Origin: Candidatus Poribacteria bacterium
GTDB lineage: Bacteria; Poribacteria; WGA-4E; WGA-3G
Assembly: GCA_028824685.1 (NCBI GenBank)
Contig: JAPPCZ010000101.1
Coordinates: forward strand, 1-39,166
Reading direction: 5' to 3'
Length of the DNA: 39,166 bases
The translations under genes and the position numbers were made by a program. How positions within the stretch are numbered: position 1 is the first letter of the stretch; every line of letters begins with the position of its first letter. The notes beneath the pieces were generated by a model. It was not told the origin of the DNA. It saw only the letters and a list, made by a program, of their open reading frames with translations, and did no database searches. Below are positions 20,728 through 28,858 of the stretch, one piece after another.

Positions 20728-21339
20728 ATGCGGTTAGAAGTCGGTATCATCGCACTTGTGGAAGAGGCTTTAGGGACAACAGCAGAAAGACACGCGCAGT
20801 TTGATTGGCTTCGTAACAAACCGAGTCGTGAGCATTTTGGTGATTATTACGATATGCTAATGGAACTTTACAATGAATTTGGGGGAGACTGGGAGGGCAC
20901 ATCAACGAAAGCAGACGGATTTCTAACACCGGATGCCTATTTTCCAGAACCCTACAATTTTATCTTTGAGTTTGATGAGCTGCAGCACTTCACCCGGTAC
21001 CGAGAACAGACATTTAGTTTTTATCCTGAGGACATACCGCTGGCTTATGCTCAAGAAAAATACCTAAAGTTTTGTCAGCAGTATCACACTGAAGCACTTG
21101 CAAAGGGACCTGATCGATTTCGCCGCGTTACCGCAGATTTTCCTTATGTAAACGGTCGTGCAGCGCAACGCGCTTTTTTTGATACGTTCCGGGATTGGTT
21201 GCCACCACGACACGGACTTAATCCGACAGTGAGACTCGCAGAATTTGAGGTTAAACCTATCCTTGATGAAGAATTAACAGGAGATGCCGCGAAATCTTAC
21301 ATAAAACGGTTAATATGTGAACGACTCGCAACTTCCTGA
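20728..21339 (+). CDS. Possible PD-(D/E)XK nuclease-like protein, function unknown
   Basis: A 203-residue soluble protein not assigned to a named family. The centre reads TPDAYFPEPYNFIFEFDELQ and then HFTRYREQTF, a PD (68-69), a hydrophobic beta strand and EFDELQHF (81-88). This resembles the PD-x(n)-(D/E)xK/Q cores of small restriction-like nucleases, in which Gln can replace Lys. No fused helicase or target-recognition domain is present. The assignment rests on one motif. ATG 20728 lies six bases after the isomerase terminator and has no clear ribosome site, so the start is uncertain. It is followed 41 bases later by the cysteine synthase. Confidence 0.6.
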   Translation: MRLEVGIIALVEEALGTTAERHAQFDWLRNKPSREHFGDYYDMLMELYNEFGGDWEGTSTKADGFLTPDAYFPEPYNFIFEFDELQHFTRYREQTFSFYPEDIPLAYAQEKYLKFCQQYHTEALAKGPDRFRRVTADFPYVNGRAAQRAFFDTFRDWLPPRHGLNPTVRLAEFEVKPILDEELTGDAAKSYIKRLICERLATS

Positions 21340-21380
21340 TAGCGGGTTGAAATAATAAAAGGTAGGGTACATAACGCTAC

Positions 21381-22310
21381 ATGAGTTCCCAAACTGGTTC
21401 AACAGTGAATTTATCAGACTATCCACTACTTCAACTGATTGGACAAACACCCCTCGCTAAAATTGATATTTTTGCTAATGAATTGCCGAATGTAGAAATC
21501 TACGCGAAAGTGGAAACCTATAACCCCGGTGGTTCTATCAAAGACCGACCTGTTTTACGAATGCTAACTGAGGCAATTGCTTCAGGAGAACTTACACGTG
21601 AGAAAGTCATATTAGATTCCACATCGGGCAATGCGGGAATCGCTTATGCAATGATTGGTGCATCACTCGGATACAAAGTTGAACTCGTGATTCCTGACAA
21701 TGCCAGTGAAGAACGCATAAAACGTATCAGTTCACACGGTGCTCAGATTATCTATACCGATGCACTCCTCGGCTACGATGAAGCGTTACGAGAAGTAGAT
21801 CGAAGGTATGAAGCACAATCAGATAAGTATTTTTTCAAATCCCAATACGAAAACGAAAATAACTGGCGTGCCCATTACGATACAACAGGTATAGAAATCT
21901 TGGAGCAGACAGATGGTAAACTGACGCATTTTGTCGCGGGTGTAGGCACAGGCGGCACTATTACAGGCGTAGGAAGAAGGCTCAAAGAATACAATCCCGA
22001 TATACAGGTATGTTCTATTGCACCGGAGGTGTTCCCTGGAATTGAAGGGTTAAAACCCCTTGGAGACCCTGATGACATTGTGCCAGAAATTCTTGATGAG
22101 ACCGTAATTGATGTCCGAATTCCTGCTTCAATAGAGAACGCGCATGAAATGTGTACCCGTCTTGCACAGCAAGGTTGGTTTGTTGGACAATCATCTGGCG
22201 GGTATCTTTACGGTGCATACAAACTTGCACAACAGATACAGGAAGGTGTTATCGTTACAGTGTTTAATGACCTTGGTGAAAGGTATTTTAGTACGAGGTT
22301 GTGGGATTGA
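21381..22310 (+). CDS. Cysteine synthase (PLP-dependent beta-replacing enzyme)
   Basis: Replaces the beta group of O-acetylserine (or a related acceptor) with sulfide to make cysteine. It is a fold-type II PLP enzyme of 309 residues. The PLP lysine is K54 in NPGGSIKDRP, the substrate loop is STSGNAGIAYA (80-90) and the phosphate loop is VAGVGTGGTITGVGRRLKEY. The C-terminal GQSSGGYLYGAYKLAQ is also typical. It could be CysK or CysM; short length and sequence do not decide. Together with sat at the right end it points to sulfate assimilation. The start ATG 21381 has a weak ribosome site (GGTAGGGT). Confidence 0.9.
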   Translation: MSSQTGSTVNLSDYPLLQLIGQTPLAKIDIFANELPNVEIYAKVETYNPGGSIKDRPVLRMLTEAIASGELTREKVILDSTSGNAGIAYAMIGASLGYKVELVIPDNASEERIKRISSHGAQIIYTDALLGYDEALREVDRRYEAQSDKYFFKSQYENENNWRAHYDTTGIEILEQTDGKLTHFVAGVGTGGTITGVGRRLKEYNPDIQVCSIAPEVFPGIEGLKPLGDPDDIVPEILDETVIDVRIPASIENAHEMCTRLAQQGWFVGQSSGGYLYGAYKLAQQIQEGVIVTVFNDLGERYFSTRLWD

Positions 22311-22400
22311 CATATTTTTTAATAGAAAACAGTTCGTTATTCGTGAAATATCGTAGCGCAAACTTTATGAAGATTAAATAAATATTTCGGTAATTTCTTT

Positions 22401-22426
22401 AGTCCCGTAGGGACGATATGTTTATA
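22401..22426. repeat. Family C repeat
   Basis: AGTCCCGTAGGGACGATATG followed by TTTATA. The core GTCCC GTA GGGAC is an inverted repeat. Confidence 0.85.
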
Positions 22427-22450
22427 GAAAAATGTTACCCACCGCCTCTT

Positions 22451-22476
22451 GAGTTCCGTAGGAACGGCATATTTAT
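22451..22476. repeat. Degenerate family C repeat
   Basis: GAGTTCCGTAGGAACGGCAT then ATTTAT. The compensating changes keep the inverted core GTTCC GTA GGAAC intact. Confidence 0.75.
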
Positions 22477-22491
22477 TGTTGATGTGCTTTG

Positions 22492-22515
22492 AAACATATC
22501 GTCCCTACGGGACTA
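22492..22515. repeat. Family C repeat, inverted
   Basis: AAACATATCGTCCCTACGGG then ACT, the reverse complement of the copy at 22401. Confidence 0.85.
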
Positions 22516-22539
22516 AGGGGATGAGGTTGTTCGCGCTGC

Positions 22540-22565
22540 TATAAACATATTGTCCCTACGGGACT
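22540..22565. repeat. Family C repeat, inverted
   Basis: TATAAACATATTGTCCCTAC then GGGACT, the same orientation as 22492 with one change. Confidence 0.85.
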
Positions 22566-22681
22566 GAAGATCACTTAAAAAATGTACCGAATATGCATAA
22601 TGAAAAATTACCGATTAATTTTCTTAAATTTCATAAAATTTACGCCACATAGGCGGCAACTTAGGTTAAGATAGGAGTTCT

Positions 22682-23971
22682 ATGGAAACGACAGTTATTC
22701 CGTTTCGTGGTTTACGTTACAATCTTGAGAAGGTAGGAGAAATCGCTGATGTTATCGCACCGCCTTATGATGTTATCAAACCTGAAGAACGGGTTGATTT
22801 GGAAAAACGGCACGCCGCCAATATCATCCACCTTATTTTGAGTCAGCCACGTGACGATGACACTGAAAACGATAATCAATACACCCGCGCAGCCGCGCTA
22901 ATGAACCGATGGATTTCCGACAATACCTTCGTGCGAGATACCACGCCCCACTATTATATTTACGATCAGTCGTTTCATGCTCCCGATGGAAAGCACTATA
23001 CACGCCGCGCTTTAATTGCCCTCGTCCAACTTGAACCCTTTGAAAATAAGGTTATCCTACCCCACGAAAAGACACATGCAGGACCGAAGATTGACCGCCT
23101 CAATCTGATGCGGACATGTCATGCCAATCTAAGTCCTATATTCCTTCTGTATCAAGATGCAAATGGTGATATTGAGCAGATCATGCAAGGCTTTACCGAT
23201 GAGAACGCGCCTCAGATAGATTGCCCCGAAATATTTGGAAGTACGCATCAATTGTGGTGTTTAGATAATCCTGAATCCAACCGCGAAATACAAAAATTAT
23301 TCTCATCAAAACCGCTTCTGATTGCGGATGGACATCACAGATATGAGACCGCTCTGGCATTTAAAGATGAGATGGCGCAGAATGGTGAAAGTGAAACATC
23401 ACTCGGATACGGTTATATGATGGTAAACCTTGTTCGTATGGAATCACCCGGATTAGCAGTTTTGGCAATTCACCGCTTGCTCAGCGATCTCACGACTGAC
23501 CAGATAAATCATGCTATTGGTGGATTACCTAAAGTATTTGAGGTGCACGAAATAGATTCCCTTTCAAACCTTATGGCAAAATTGGGGACGTTTAAAGGAA
23601 AATCTCCTGCTGTTGGGATGTATACGTCTGACAATAAATATCGTCTGTTAATTCCGCATTCTTCGCCTGTAGGACAATTAGATGTTACGCTCGTGCAGGA
23701 TACCATCATTAGCAAGTTGTTTAAGGTAGAATCATTAGCAGACCATATCAGTTATACTGCTTACGCTGATGATGCTGTGGCACATGTTAAAGAGGGTTCC
23801 GACCGCGTGGCACTATTGATGAATCCGACACCTGTTGAGCAGGTTTTGGATGTGGCGATGGCAGGATCTGTGATGCCGCAGAAATCGACTTATTTCTATC
23901 CGAAAATGGCGACTGGGTTTGTTTTGAACCTGTTGAATAGAAACATTAGGCACAAATCTGATAGAAACTAA
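22682..23971 (+). CDS. DUF1015 family protein
   Basis: A 429-residue soluble protein of the DUF1015 family, widespread and without an established biochemical role. It has been described near serine-metabolism genes in some organisms and includes putative HTH-annotated members. Recognised stretches are IPFRGLRYNLEKVG, VIAPPYDVIKPEE, HEKTHAGPKIDRLNLMRTCH, LSPIFLLYQD and the conserved LLIADGHHRYETALAFKDE. Length is typical. ATG 22682 has AGGAG at proper spacing. The unknown small gene follows 13 bases after the stop and is likely co-transcribed. Confidence 0.9.
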   Translation: METTVIPFRGLRYNLEKVGEIADVIAPPYDVIKPEERVDLEKRHAANIIHLILSQPRDDDTENDNQYTRAAALMNRWISDNTFVRDTTPHYYIYDQSFHAPDGKHYTRRALIALVQLEPFENKVILPHEKTHAGPKIDRLNLMRTCHANLSPIFLLYQDANGDIEQIMQGFTDENAPQIDCPEIFGSTHQLWCLDNPESNREIQKLFSSKPLLIADGHHRYETALAFKDEMAQNGESETSLGYGYMMVNLVRMESPGLAVLAIHRLLSDLTTDQINHAIGGLPKVFEVHEIDSLSNLMAKLGTFKGKSPAVGMYTSDNKYRLLIPHSSPVGQLDVTLVQDTIISKLFKVESLADHISYTAYADDAVAHVKEGSDRVALLMNPTPVEQVLDVAMAGSVMPQKSTYFYPKMATGFVLNLLNRNIRHKSDRN

Positions 23972-23984
23972 AAGGAGAAACACG

Positions 23985-24407
23985 ATGAAGAATACGCCCG
24001 GAAACCACGGCATATTTGGAGAATTAAAAACGCAAAAGATGGCACGTGCAGCACTCCCGATTATTGTACTACGCGCACAAGAACGTAGAACTATCACCTT
24101 TCAAGAACTCGGCAAGGCGGCTGGGATAAAAAATGTTAGACGGCAGGGAGGTCAAGTATGTGACCGTATCAATACAACACTCTACGAATTAGAAAAAAGT
24201 GACGATTGGGAGTTTGGAGAAATACCTCATCTTACCTCAATCGTCATAAAAAAAACTGAAGAACCGAGCAATTGGATGCTTAAGCAAATCACCACTGAAT
24301 CTAATATGCCACTCTCGTGGGAAGAGTACGAAACGAACTATGTCCAGCCAGTGTTAGAATATCCACATTGGGATAAGGTGATGCTGGTGATAGTCGAAGA
24401 TCTATGA
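23985..24407 (+). CDS. Small protein of unknown function, possible winged helix
   Basis: A 140-residue soluble protein. The segment MARAALPIIVLRAQERRTIT then FQELGKAAGIKNVRR (about 19-53) looks like a helix-turn-helix or winged-helix start, in which small adaptor proteins often read TYGELA. PHLTSIVIKK (about 81-90) would be the strand pair. No catalytic residues stand out. AAGGAG precedes ATG 23985, 13 bases after DUF1015, so the two share an operon. The similarity to a DNA-binding fold is only by pattern. Confidence 0.65.
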   Translation: MKNTPGNHGIFGELKTQKMARAALPIIVLRAQERRTITFQELGKAAGIKNVRRQGGQVCDRINTTLYELEKSDDWEFGEIPHLTSIVIKKTEEPSNWMLKQITTESNMPLSWEEYETNYVQPVLEYPHWDKVMLVIVEDL

Positions 24408-24506
24408 AGACAGAACAATGAATAGGCAATCTCCATTAGATGTTAACCTAACTTACTGATGATATATTGAAAGACAGCCATTATATTTGTTCCTTTAAAG
24501 TAAAAA

Positions 24507-25547
24507 ATGCACAACGAACAATATTTAGACACATTAACTTTTTCGCATCAGTTATACGATGAGTTGCCGCGCGAATTGGAATTCCGATCAACGACTGTCG
24601 CTGAAGCGGAAGCGTGGCAGCAAGTTCTGCGCGAAAAACTGATTGAATTGATAGGCAGTTTTCCGTCAACAAAATGCGACCTACAACCGCAGACCTTGGA
24701 GATACACGAATTCGAAGGCTATATCCGTGAAACAGTGCTGTTTCAGAGTCGTCCAAATATGACGACCTACGGATATTTCCTCACACCAACACACGTGGAC
24801 ATTCCTACACCGAACGCGACAATACTTTGTTTAGCTGGACATGGGCGCGGCGTAGACGACATTGTTGGCATTGAAGAAGATGGCAGCATGCGAGAAGAAT
24901 TTGGTGGGTATCAGAACGATTTTGCCCTCCAATGTTTAGCACACGGCTATACTGTGCTTGCCATTGAACAGTTTGGGTTTGGTCATCGGAGAGATGCGGT
25001 TGCACGTGAAAGAGGCGGCGGTAGTTCTTCGTGTCAACCGAGTGCAGGTGCCGCTTTACTGCTTGGACAGACGATGGTCGGATGGCGGGTTTACGATGCG
25101 ATGCGTGCCTATGATTATTTAGCCACTCGTTCTGAGGTTGATATGGATAGACTCGGTATAATGGGCATATCTGGTGGCGGAACTACCTCGTTTTTTACTG
25201 CGGCAATTGACCAACGTGTGAAGGCTGCGGTTGTGAGCGGATATTTCAATACATTCAAGGATAGTATTTTAAGCATTAGCCATTGTATAGACAATTATGT
25301 ACCAAATGTGCTACAATATGCGGAGATGTACGATATTGCCGGATTAATCGCGCCACGTGCAATGTTTGTTGAGTCTGGCACGGAAGACACAATTTTTCCA
25401 ATTGAGGCTACACGTGCATCTGTAGAACGAGCCAAAGAAATCTTCAAGCACTTCCACGCTGAAGATAAATTGGGGTTTGAGGTATTTGAAGCGGGACATA
25501 GTTTTTACGGTGTCGGTGCATTTGAATTTCTCAAAGAGGTTTTATAA
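24507..25547 (+). CDS. Alpha/beta hydrolase (acetyl-xylan-esterase/dienelactone-hydrolase type)
   Basis: Predicted carboxylester hydrolase of 346 residues. The nucleophile elbow is GISGGG with S222, the acid is probably D294 in SGTEDTIFPIE, and the histidine is H331 in EAGHSFYG. The oxyanion-side stretch is CLAGHGRGVDD. This set matches the large hydrolases annotated as Abhydrolase_7 or acetyl xylan esterase-like. No signal peptide is seen, so it is cytoplasmic. The substrate is unknown. The start ATG 24507 has no strong ribosome site. It stands alone, about 100 bases after the previous gene and followed by a repeat-filled spacer. Confidence 0.85.
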   Translation: MHNEQYLDTLTFSHQLYDELPRELEFRSTTVAEAEAWQQVLREKLIELIGSFPSTKCDLQPQTLEIHEFEGYIRETVLFQSRPNMTTYGYFLTPTHVDIPTPNATILCLAGHGRGVDDIVGIEEDGSMREEFGGYQNDFALQCLAHGYTVLAIEQFGFGHRRDAVARERGGGSSSCQPSAGAALLLGQTMVGWRVYDAMRAYDYLATRSEVDMDRLGIMGISGGGTTSFFTAAIDQRVKAAVVSGYFNTFKDSILSISHCIDNYVPNVLQYAEMYDIAGLIAPRAMFVESGTEDTIFPIEATRASVERAKEIFKHFHAEDKLGFEVFEAGHSFYGVGAFEFLKEVL

Positions 25548-25637
25548 TAACGAGTTGTGCTAAATAGCTATATGTAGAACCCTATTTCACAAAAGAAGGT
25601 ATTTTGAAAGTCATTATCATATATTTATATAGTCTTC

Positions 25638-25664
25638 AGTCCCGTAGGGACGATATGTTTATAG
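25638..25664. repeat. Family C repeat
   Basis: AGTCCCGTAGGGACGATATG followed by TTTATAG, identical to the core at 22401. Confidence 0.9.
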
Positions 25665-25687
25665 AAAAGGTCGGACGCGCCTTTTTT

Positions 25688-25750
25688 AGTCCCGCTGAAT
25701 GCCATAAAGGTATTCATAGCGTTGATTTGGTAGGGACGATATGTTTATAG
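25688..25750. repeat. Family C repeat interrupted by a family D repeat
   Basis: AGTCCCG (25688-25694) and TAGGGACGATATGTTTATAG (25731-25750) are the two halves of a C repeat. Between them, 25695-25730 carries a D repeat: GAATGCCATAAAGGTATTCA then TAGCGTTGATTT. Removing the 36 bases restores an intact C copy identical to that at 25638. Confidence 0.85.
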
Positions 25751-25826
25751 CACTAAGGTAAATATATGTGAAAACCAACAAAACATATTGTTAACTGGCA
25801 CAAGCCGTTATAGTTAGGAGAATTAG

Positions 25827-26621
25827 GTGGCAATAGAACTGTTTTCAATCGGAACTGAGTTGGTTCTTGGACAAATTCAGGATACGAATGCCCACTGGAT
25901 TGCACAGCAGATACTCCAACTCGGTGGGGAGTTACGCAGGGTTACTATGCTCCGCGATGATTTTGATGAGATGACTGAGGCGTTGGGTGCTGCAATTGAA
26001 CGTGAAACTGCACTCATCCTAATGACAGGCGGACTCGGTCCAACACCAGATGATATGACGGTAGCAGTTGTAGCATCGCTTATTGGCACAAAACCTGTTG
26101 TGAGCGAAGAGACCATCGCAGAATACCGCAAACGCCGCGAGATGTCAGAAAACGATCCGCTGAGTGAGGCGCTAACCAAAATGGCGACTGTGCCTGAAAC
26201 AGCGGAAGTGCTTCAGAATCCAGCGGGATGGGCACCGTGTATCAGTGTTTCTCACAAGGAATCCACACTAATGATGATGCCCGGTCCACCGCGCGAGATG
26301 AAGGCGGTTTTTGAAACACATATCCAGCCACTTATCGTTGAACGGTACCGTGCTGAGATTAGCACCGCACGGGTTTTTGTAAGTATGTTTGAAGCGGAAG
26401 TTTCACCACTGATGCAAAAGGTGATGGAACGCCACCCAGAAGTTTATCTAAAGGCTTATGTTGCACTACGTGACGTTGGCGGCAATATGATGCCTGTAGA
26501 TTTTGTTTCAACAAGTAGCGATAAAGAGGAGTCTGAAAATCAACTCCAATTAGCAATAGATTATTTTCAAGAACTTGTTCTTGAAGCAGGAAAAACTTTC
26601 AGTTATGAAGATCAATCTTAG
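25827..26621 (+). CDS. CinA N-terminal (MoaB/MogA-like) domain protein
   Basis: A 264-residue COG1058-type protein. In full-length CinA this domain has ADP-ribose pyrophosphatase-type activity tied to NAD salvage. The molybdopterin-binding-like core is visible as IELFSIGTELVLGQIQDTNA, LMTGGLGPTPDDMTVAVVAS and STLMMMPGPPREMKAVFETH. The C-terminal nicotinamide-mononucleotide deamidase domain of classical CinA is absent, so this is a stand-alone version. The start is GTG 25827, with TAGGAG at proper spacing. It is followed by a short spacer with two family A repeats before infA. Confidence 0.88.
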   Translation: MAIELFSIGTELVLGQIQDTNAHWIAQQILQLGGELRRVTMLRDDFDEMTEALGAAIERETALILMTGGLGPTPDDMTVAVVASLIGTKPVVSEETIAEYRKRREMSENDPLSEALTKMATVPETAEVLQNPAGWAPCISVSHKESTLMMMPGPPREMKAVFETHIQPLIVERYRAEISTARVFVSMFEAEVSPLMQKVMERHPEVYLKAYVALRDVGGNMMPVDFVSTSSDKEESENQLQLAIDYFQELVLEAGKTFSYEDQS

Positions 26622-26704
26622 TTTGTAAGGAATTAAATAGTATCCAACAAACTGATATAATATTCCTATTGTGGTGAATTATTGAAATAATTGAACACTC
26701 ACAT

Positions 26705-26765
26705 GTAGGAGCGATCTCCGAATCGCGACGGAACACACATGTAGGAGCGATCTCCGAATCGCGAC
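26705..26765. repeat. Two family A repeats in tandem
   Basis: GTAGGAGCGATCTCCGAATC then GCGAC occurs at 26705-26729 and again at 26741-26765, each preceded by ACAT, giving a 36-base tandem unit ahead of infA. Confidence 0.9.
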
Positions 26766-26824
26766 CTATAATAACAAATTGATTTATAATTTCTATTATT
26801 TTATAAAGAAAGGAGTACTATATT

Positions 26825-27190
26825 TTGAATCGAAAACGATCAGGAAATAGGAAGAGACCGCAGGGGCGATCTGCAAAACAAAGAGGTTCAAAGCGGAAAC
26901 AACAACCGAAAAAACAACAAGATGATTCAGCTGTAGATGTCGATTTAGATAATGACGCTACTGAACGCAAACCTTCCCAAAAAGATAAAATCGAGGTAGA
27001 AGGTGTGGTTGTTGAACCTTTACCAAATGCGATGTTTCGTGTGGAATTAGATAATAAACATGAAATTCTTGCACATATTTCTGGCAGAATGAGAAAATAC
27101 TTTATCAAAATATTACCTGGGGATAAGGTAACTGTTGAGCTCTCACCTTATGATTTGACACGAGGTCGTATCACATATCGTAAGCCATGA
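26825..27190 (+). CDS. infA: Translation initiation factor IF-1 with long basic N-terminal extension
   Basis: IF-1 sits in the 30S A site during initiation. The last 70 residues are textbook IF-1: KIEVEGVVVEPLPNAMFRVE, then HEILAHISGRMRKYFIKILP, GDKVTVELSPYDLTRGRITY and RKP. Ahead of them is an unusual extension of about 50 residues, first Arg/Lys-rich (RKRSGNRKRPQGRSAKQRGS) and then acidic (DDSAVDVDLDNDATE). The start is TTG 26825 with AAAGGAG about nine bases upstream. No ATG lies in frame before the OB fold, so the extension is translated if that site is used. The stop overlaps the next start (ATGA). The extension could touch rRNA; this is inferred. Confidence 0.9.
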   Translation: MNRKRSGNRKRPQGRSAKQRGSKRKQQPKKQQDDSAVDVDLDNDATERKPSQKDKIEVEGVVVEPLPNAMFRVELDNKHEILAHISGRMRKYFIKILPGDKVTVELSPYDLTRGRITYRKP

Positions 27191-28011
27191 AACCGACAAC
27201 TTTAGTCCATATCAATAACAATGAACAGAGGGAGATTAATCGACTGCTTCAGGCTATTGATGAAAAACGGGAACAAGTTGAAGAACTCACTGTGACAAAG
27301 GAACACCTGAAAGCGGAGGTTGACTTGTTTCAGCATAGGTATAATGCTCGTGTTGGGCATGTTTATCTTGAACTTGATAAGGTTGAACTTGAAACAAAGG
27401 AGTATCGTCTTCGCTTGCAACTACGCCGAGAAGATATAAGTGAAGACGAAATTGAAGCACGGGTTGAATCCTGTTTTAGAGAAAACCGTGCGCGAATTGA
27501 TGCTTCTGAAACACAGAAAGAGGATGAGCAAAAATCACCCAAAAATGAACTTCCAGACAAGGAGGCGAAGTACCTACAAAATCTCTACCGTAAACTTGCC
27601 AAGCGGTTTCATCCAGATAAATCAGAAGAGTCTGAAGAGCGGAACAGACGGGAAGAGTTAATGCCGCTCATCAATCGGGCATATCATGAGCAAGATATTC
27701 AAATTTTAGAACGTCTAAACATAGGAGAAACAGACTTTTCACTTGATTCTGAAGATGCGACAGTAGTGAAAAGGGAAAAGCTGCAGTCAGAATTACGAAG
27801 CCTAAACCGCGCAACAGCAGAATTGCGGTCAGAGATAAATCGGGTTAAAGCAGGACGCACCTATCGTTTGAAAGAACAAGTAGAAACTGCCGAGAAAAAC
27901 GGACAAGACCTACTAACGACTCTTGCCGGTGATTTGAAACGTAAAGTTCAGTCAAGTCGCTCACAATTGACGCGTCTGATTAATATGTGGAGTCGTTCAA
28001 AAAACACTTAA
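27187..28011 (+). CDS. Coiled-coil J-domain protein
   Basis: A 274-residue soluble protein with a central DnaJ-type domain (about 126-170): YLQNLYRKLAKRFHPDKSEE, with HPD at 142-144 and a following helix LMPLINRAYHEQD. Long charged coiled coils lie on both sides (about 14-105 and 195-250). J-domains stimulate Hsp70 ATPase, but the zinc finger and client domain of DnaJ are absent, so this is a specialised co-chaperone. Its start overlaps the infA stop by four bases (ATGA), implying coupled translation with IF-1. A link to ribosome or translation is suggested only by that position. Confidence 0.85.
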   Translation: MKPTTLVHINNNEQREINRLLQAIDEKREQVEELTVTKEHLKAEVDLFQHRYNARVGHVYLELDKVELETKEYRLRLQLRREDISEDEIEARVESCFRENRARIDASETQKEDEQKSPKNELPDKEAKYLQNLYRKLAKRFHPDKSEESEERNRREELMPLINRAYHEQDIQILERLNIGETDFSLDSEDATVVKREKLQSELRSLNRATAELRSEINRVKAGRTYRLKEQVETAEKNGQDLLTTLAGDLKRKVQSSRSQLTRLINMWSRSKNT

Positions 28012-28068
28012 CTATTTCATAAATCAAATCTAATAATTGCTTTTACGTAAATTGGGAAGGAATCATCC

Positions 28069-28803
28069 ATGCAACTCACTAACAAAGTCGCTATTGTCAC
28101 TGGTGCTGGACGGGGAATCGGTAGAGCAATTGCCATTGCTTATGCTGCAGAAGGTGCATCCGTTGTGATTGCATCACGAAGCAAGGACCAACTTAATGAG
28201 GTGGCAGATGTGATTTCAGCAAGTGGTGGGAATGTTCTTGCAGTGCCAACCGATTTACGGGACCGTACTGAGGTGGAAAATCTTGTCCATAATACAATGG
28301 ACCAGTTCGGTAGAATAGACATCCTTGTCAATAACGCTGGTATCAATCCAAGAGGTTTGTTTTTAGACACAACCGATGAGGAGTGGGATGAGGTGTGGAA
28401 GATCAACGTCATGGGTGTTGTCCACTGTTGCCGTGCAGTATTGCCTATTATGCAGCAGCAGAAAAGCGGAAATATCATCAACATTGGCTCTGGGTTAGGC
28501 ATGGTTGGTCACGCGAACCTTAGTATTTACAGTGCTTCAAAATCTGCTTTGCATGGATTAACACAAGCAATTGCGGAAGAGGTATGGCAAGATGGAATTA
28601 TTGCCAATGTCTTGATACCCGGTCCGGTAAAAACACAACTTTCAAAACCTGCTTGGGAGAGTACTGATACGTTTAGAGGACAGAGTGATCCATGGAAGGA
28701 GCCAGAGCAGGTTGTTCCATCCGCGCTTTTCCTCGCAACGCAACCCACTGATAGCGGTATGACAGGACAGATATTGAGTATTATGCGCCGAAATAGTCCG
28801 TGA
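28069..28803 (+). CDS. Short-chain dehydrogenase/reductase (FabG-like)
   Basis: NAD(P)-dependent oxidoreductase of 244 residues with the classical SDR pattern. The cofactor loop is TGAGRGIG (11-18), NNAG is at 88-91, and the catalytic tetrad is N113, S141, Y154 and K158 (YSASK). The substrate is unknown; similarity to 3-oxoacyl-ACP reductase is by fold only, and no other fatty-acid gene is near. GGAAGG lies ahead of ATG 28069. It converges with the Gfo/Idh/MocA oxidoreductase gene on the other strand. Confidence 0.9.
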   Translation: MQLTNKVAIVTGAGRGIGRAIAIAYAAEGASVVIASRSKDQLNEVADVISASGGNVLAVPTDLRDRTEVENLVHNTMDQFGRIDILVNNAGINPRGLFLDTTDEEWDEVWKINVMGVVHCCRAVLPIMQQQKSGNIINIGSGLGMVGHANLSIYSASKSALHGLTQAIAEEVWQDGIIANVLIPGPVKTQLSKPAWESTDTFRGQSDPWKEPEQVVPSALFLATQPTDSGMTGQILSIMRRNSP

Positions 28804-28833
28804 ACCCGTGTTTTGTAGGTAAAATTAGGTAAT

Positions 28834-28858
28834 AAGTTTTCCTTTATAATGGAAACTT
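28834..28858. terminator. Possible bidirectional terminator between convergent genes
   Basis: AAGTTTTCC (28834-28842) and GGAAACTT (28851-28858) pair with one bulged T around an 8-base loop. The hairpin overlaps the oxidoreductase stop codon. The T-runs are short, so the call is tentative. Confidence 0.4.

Larger units (their letters stand above)
22311..22681. other. Gene-free spacer with four family C repeats
   Basis: Contains C copies at 22401, 22451 (degenerate), 22492 (inverted) and 22540 (inverted) between the cysteine synthase and DUF1015 genes. The opposed copies can fold on each other. Nothing else is recognised. Confidence 0.75.

Noticed and set aside
22401..25750. Spaced short repeats that could suggest a CRISPR array
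   Set aside because: Copies are irregularly spaced, occur in both orientations, are palindromic and lie in separate intergenic regions. No spacer-length periodicity and no cas gene is present.
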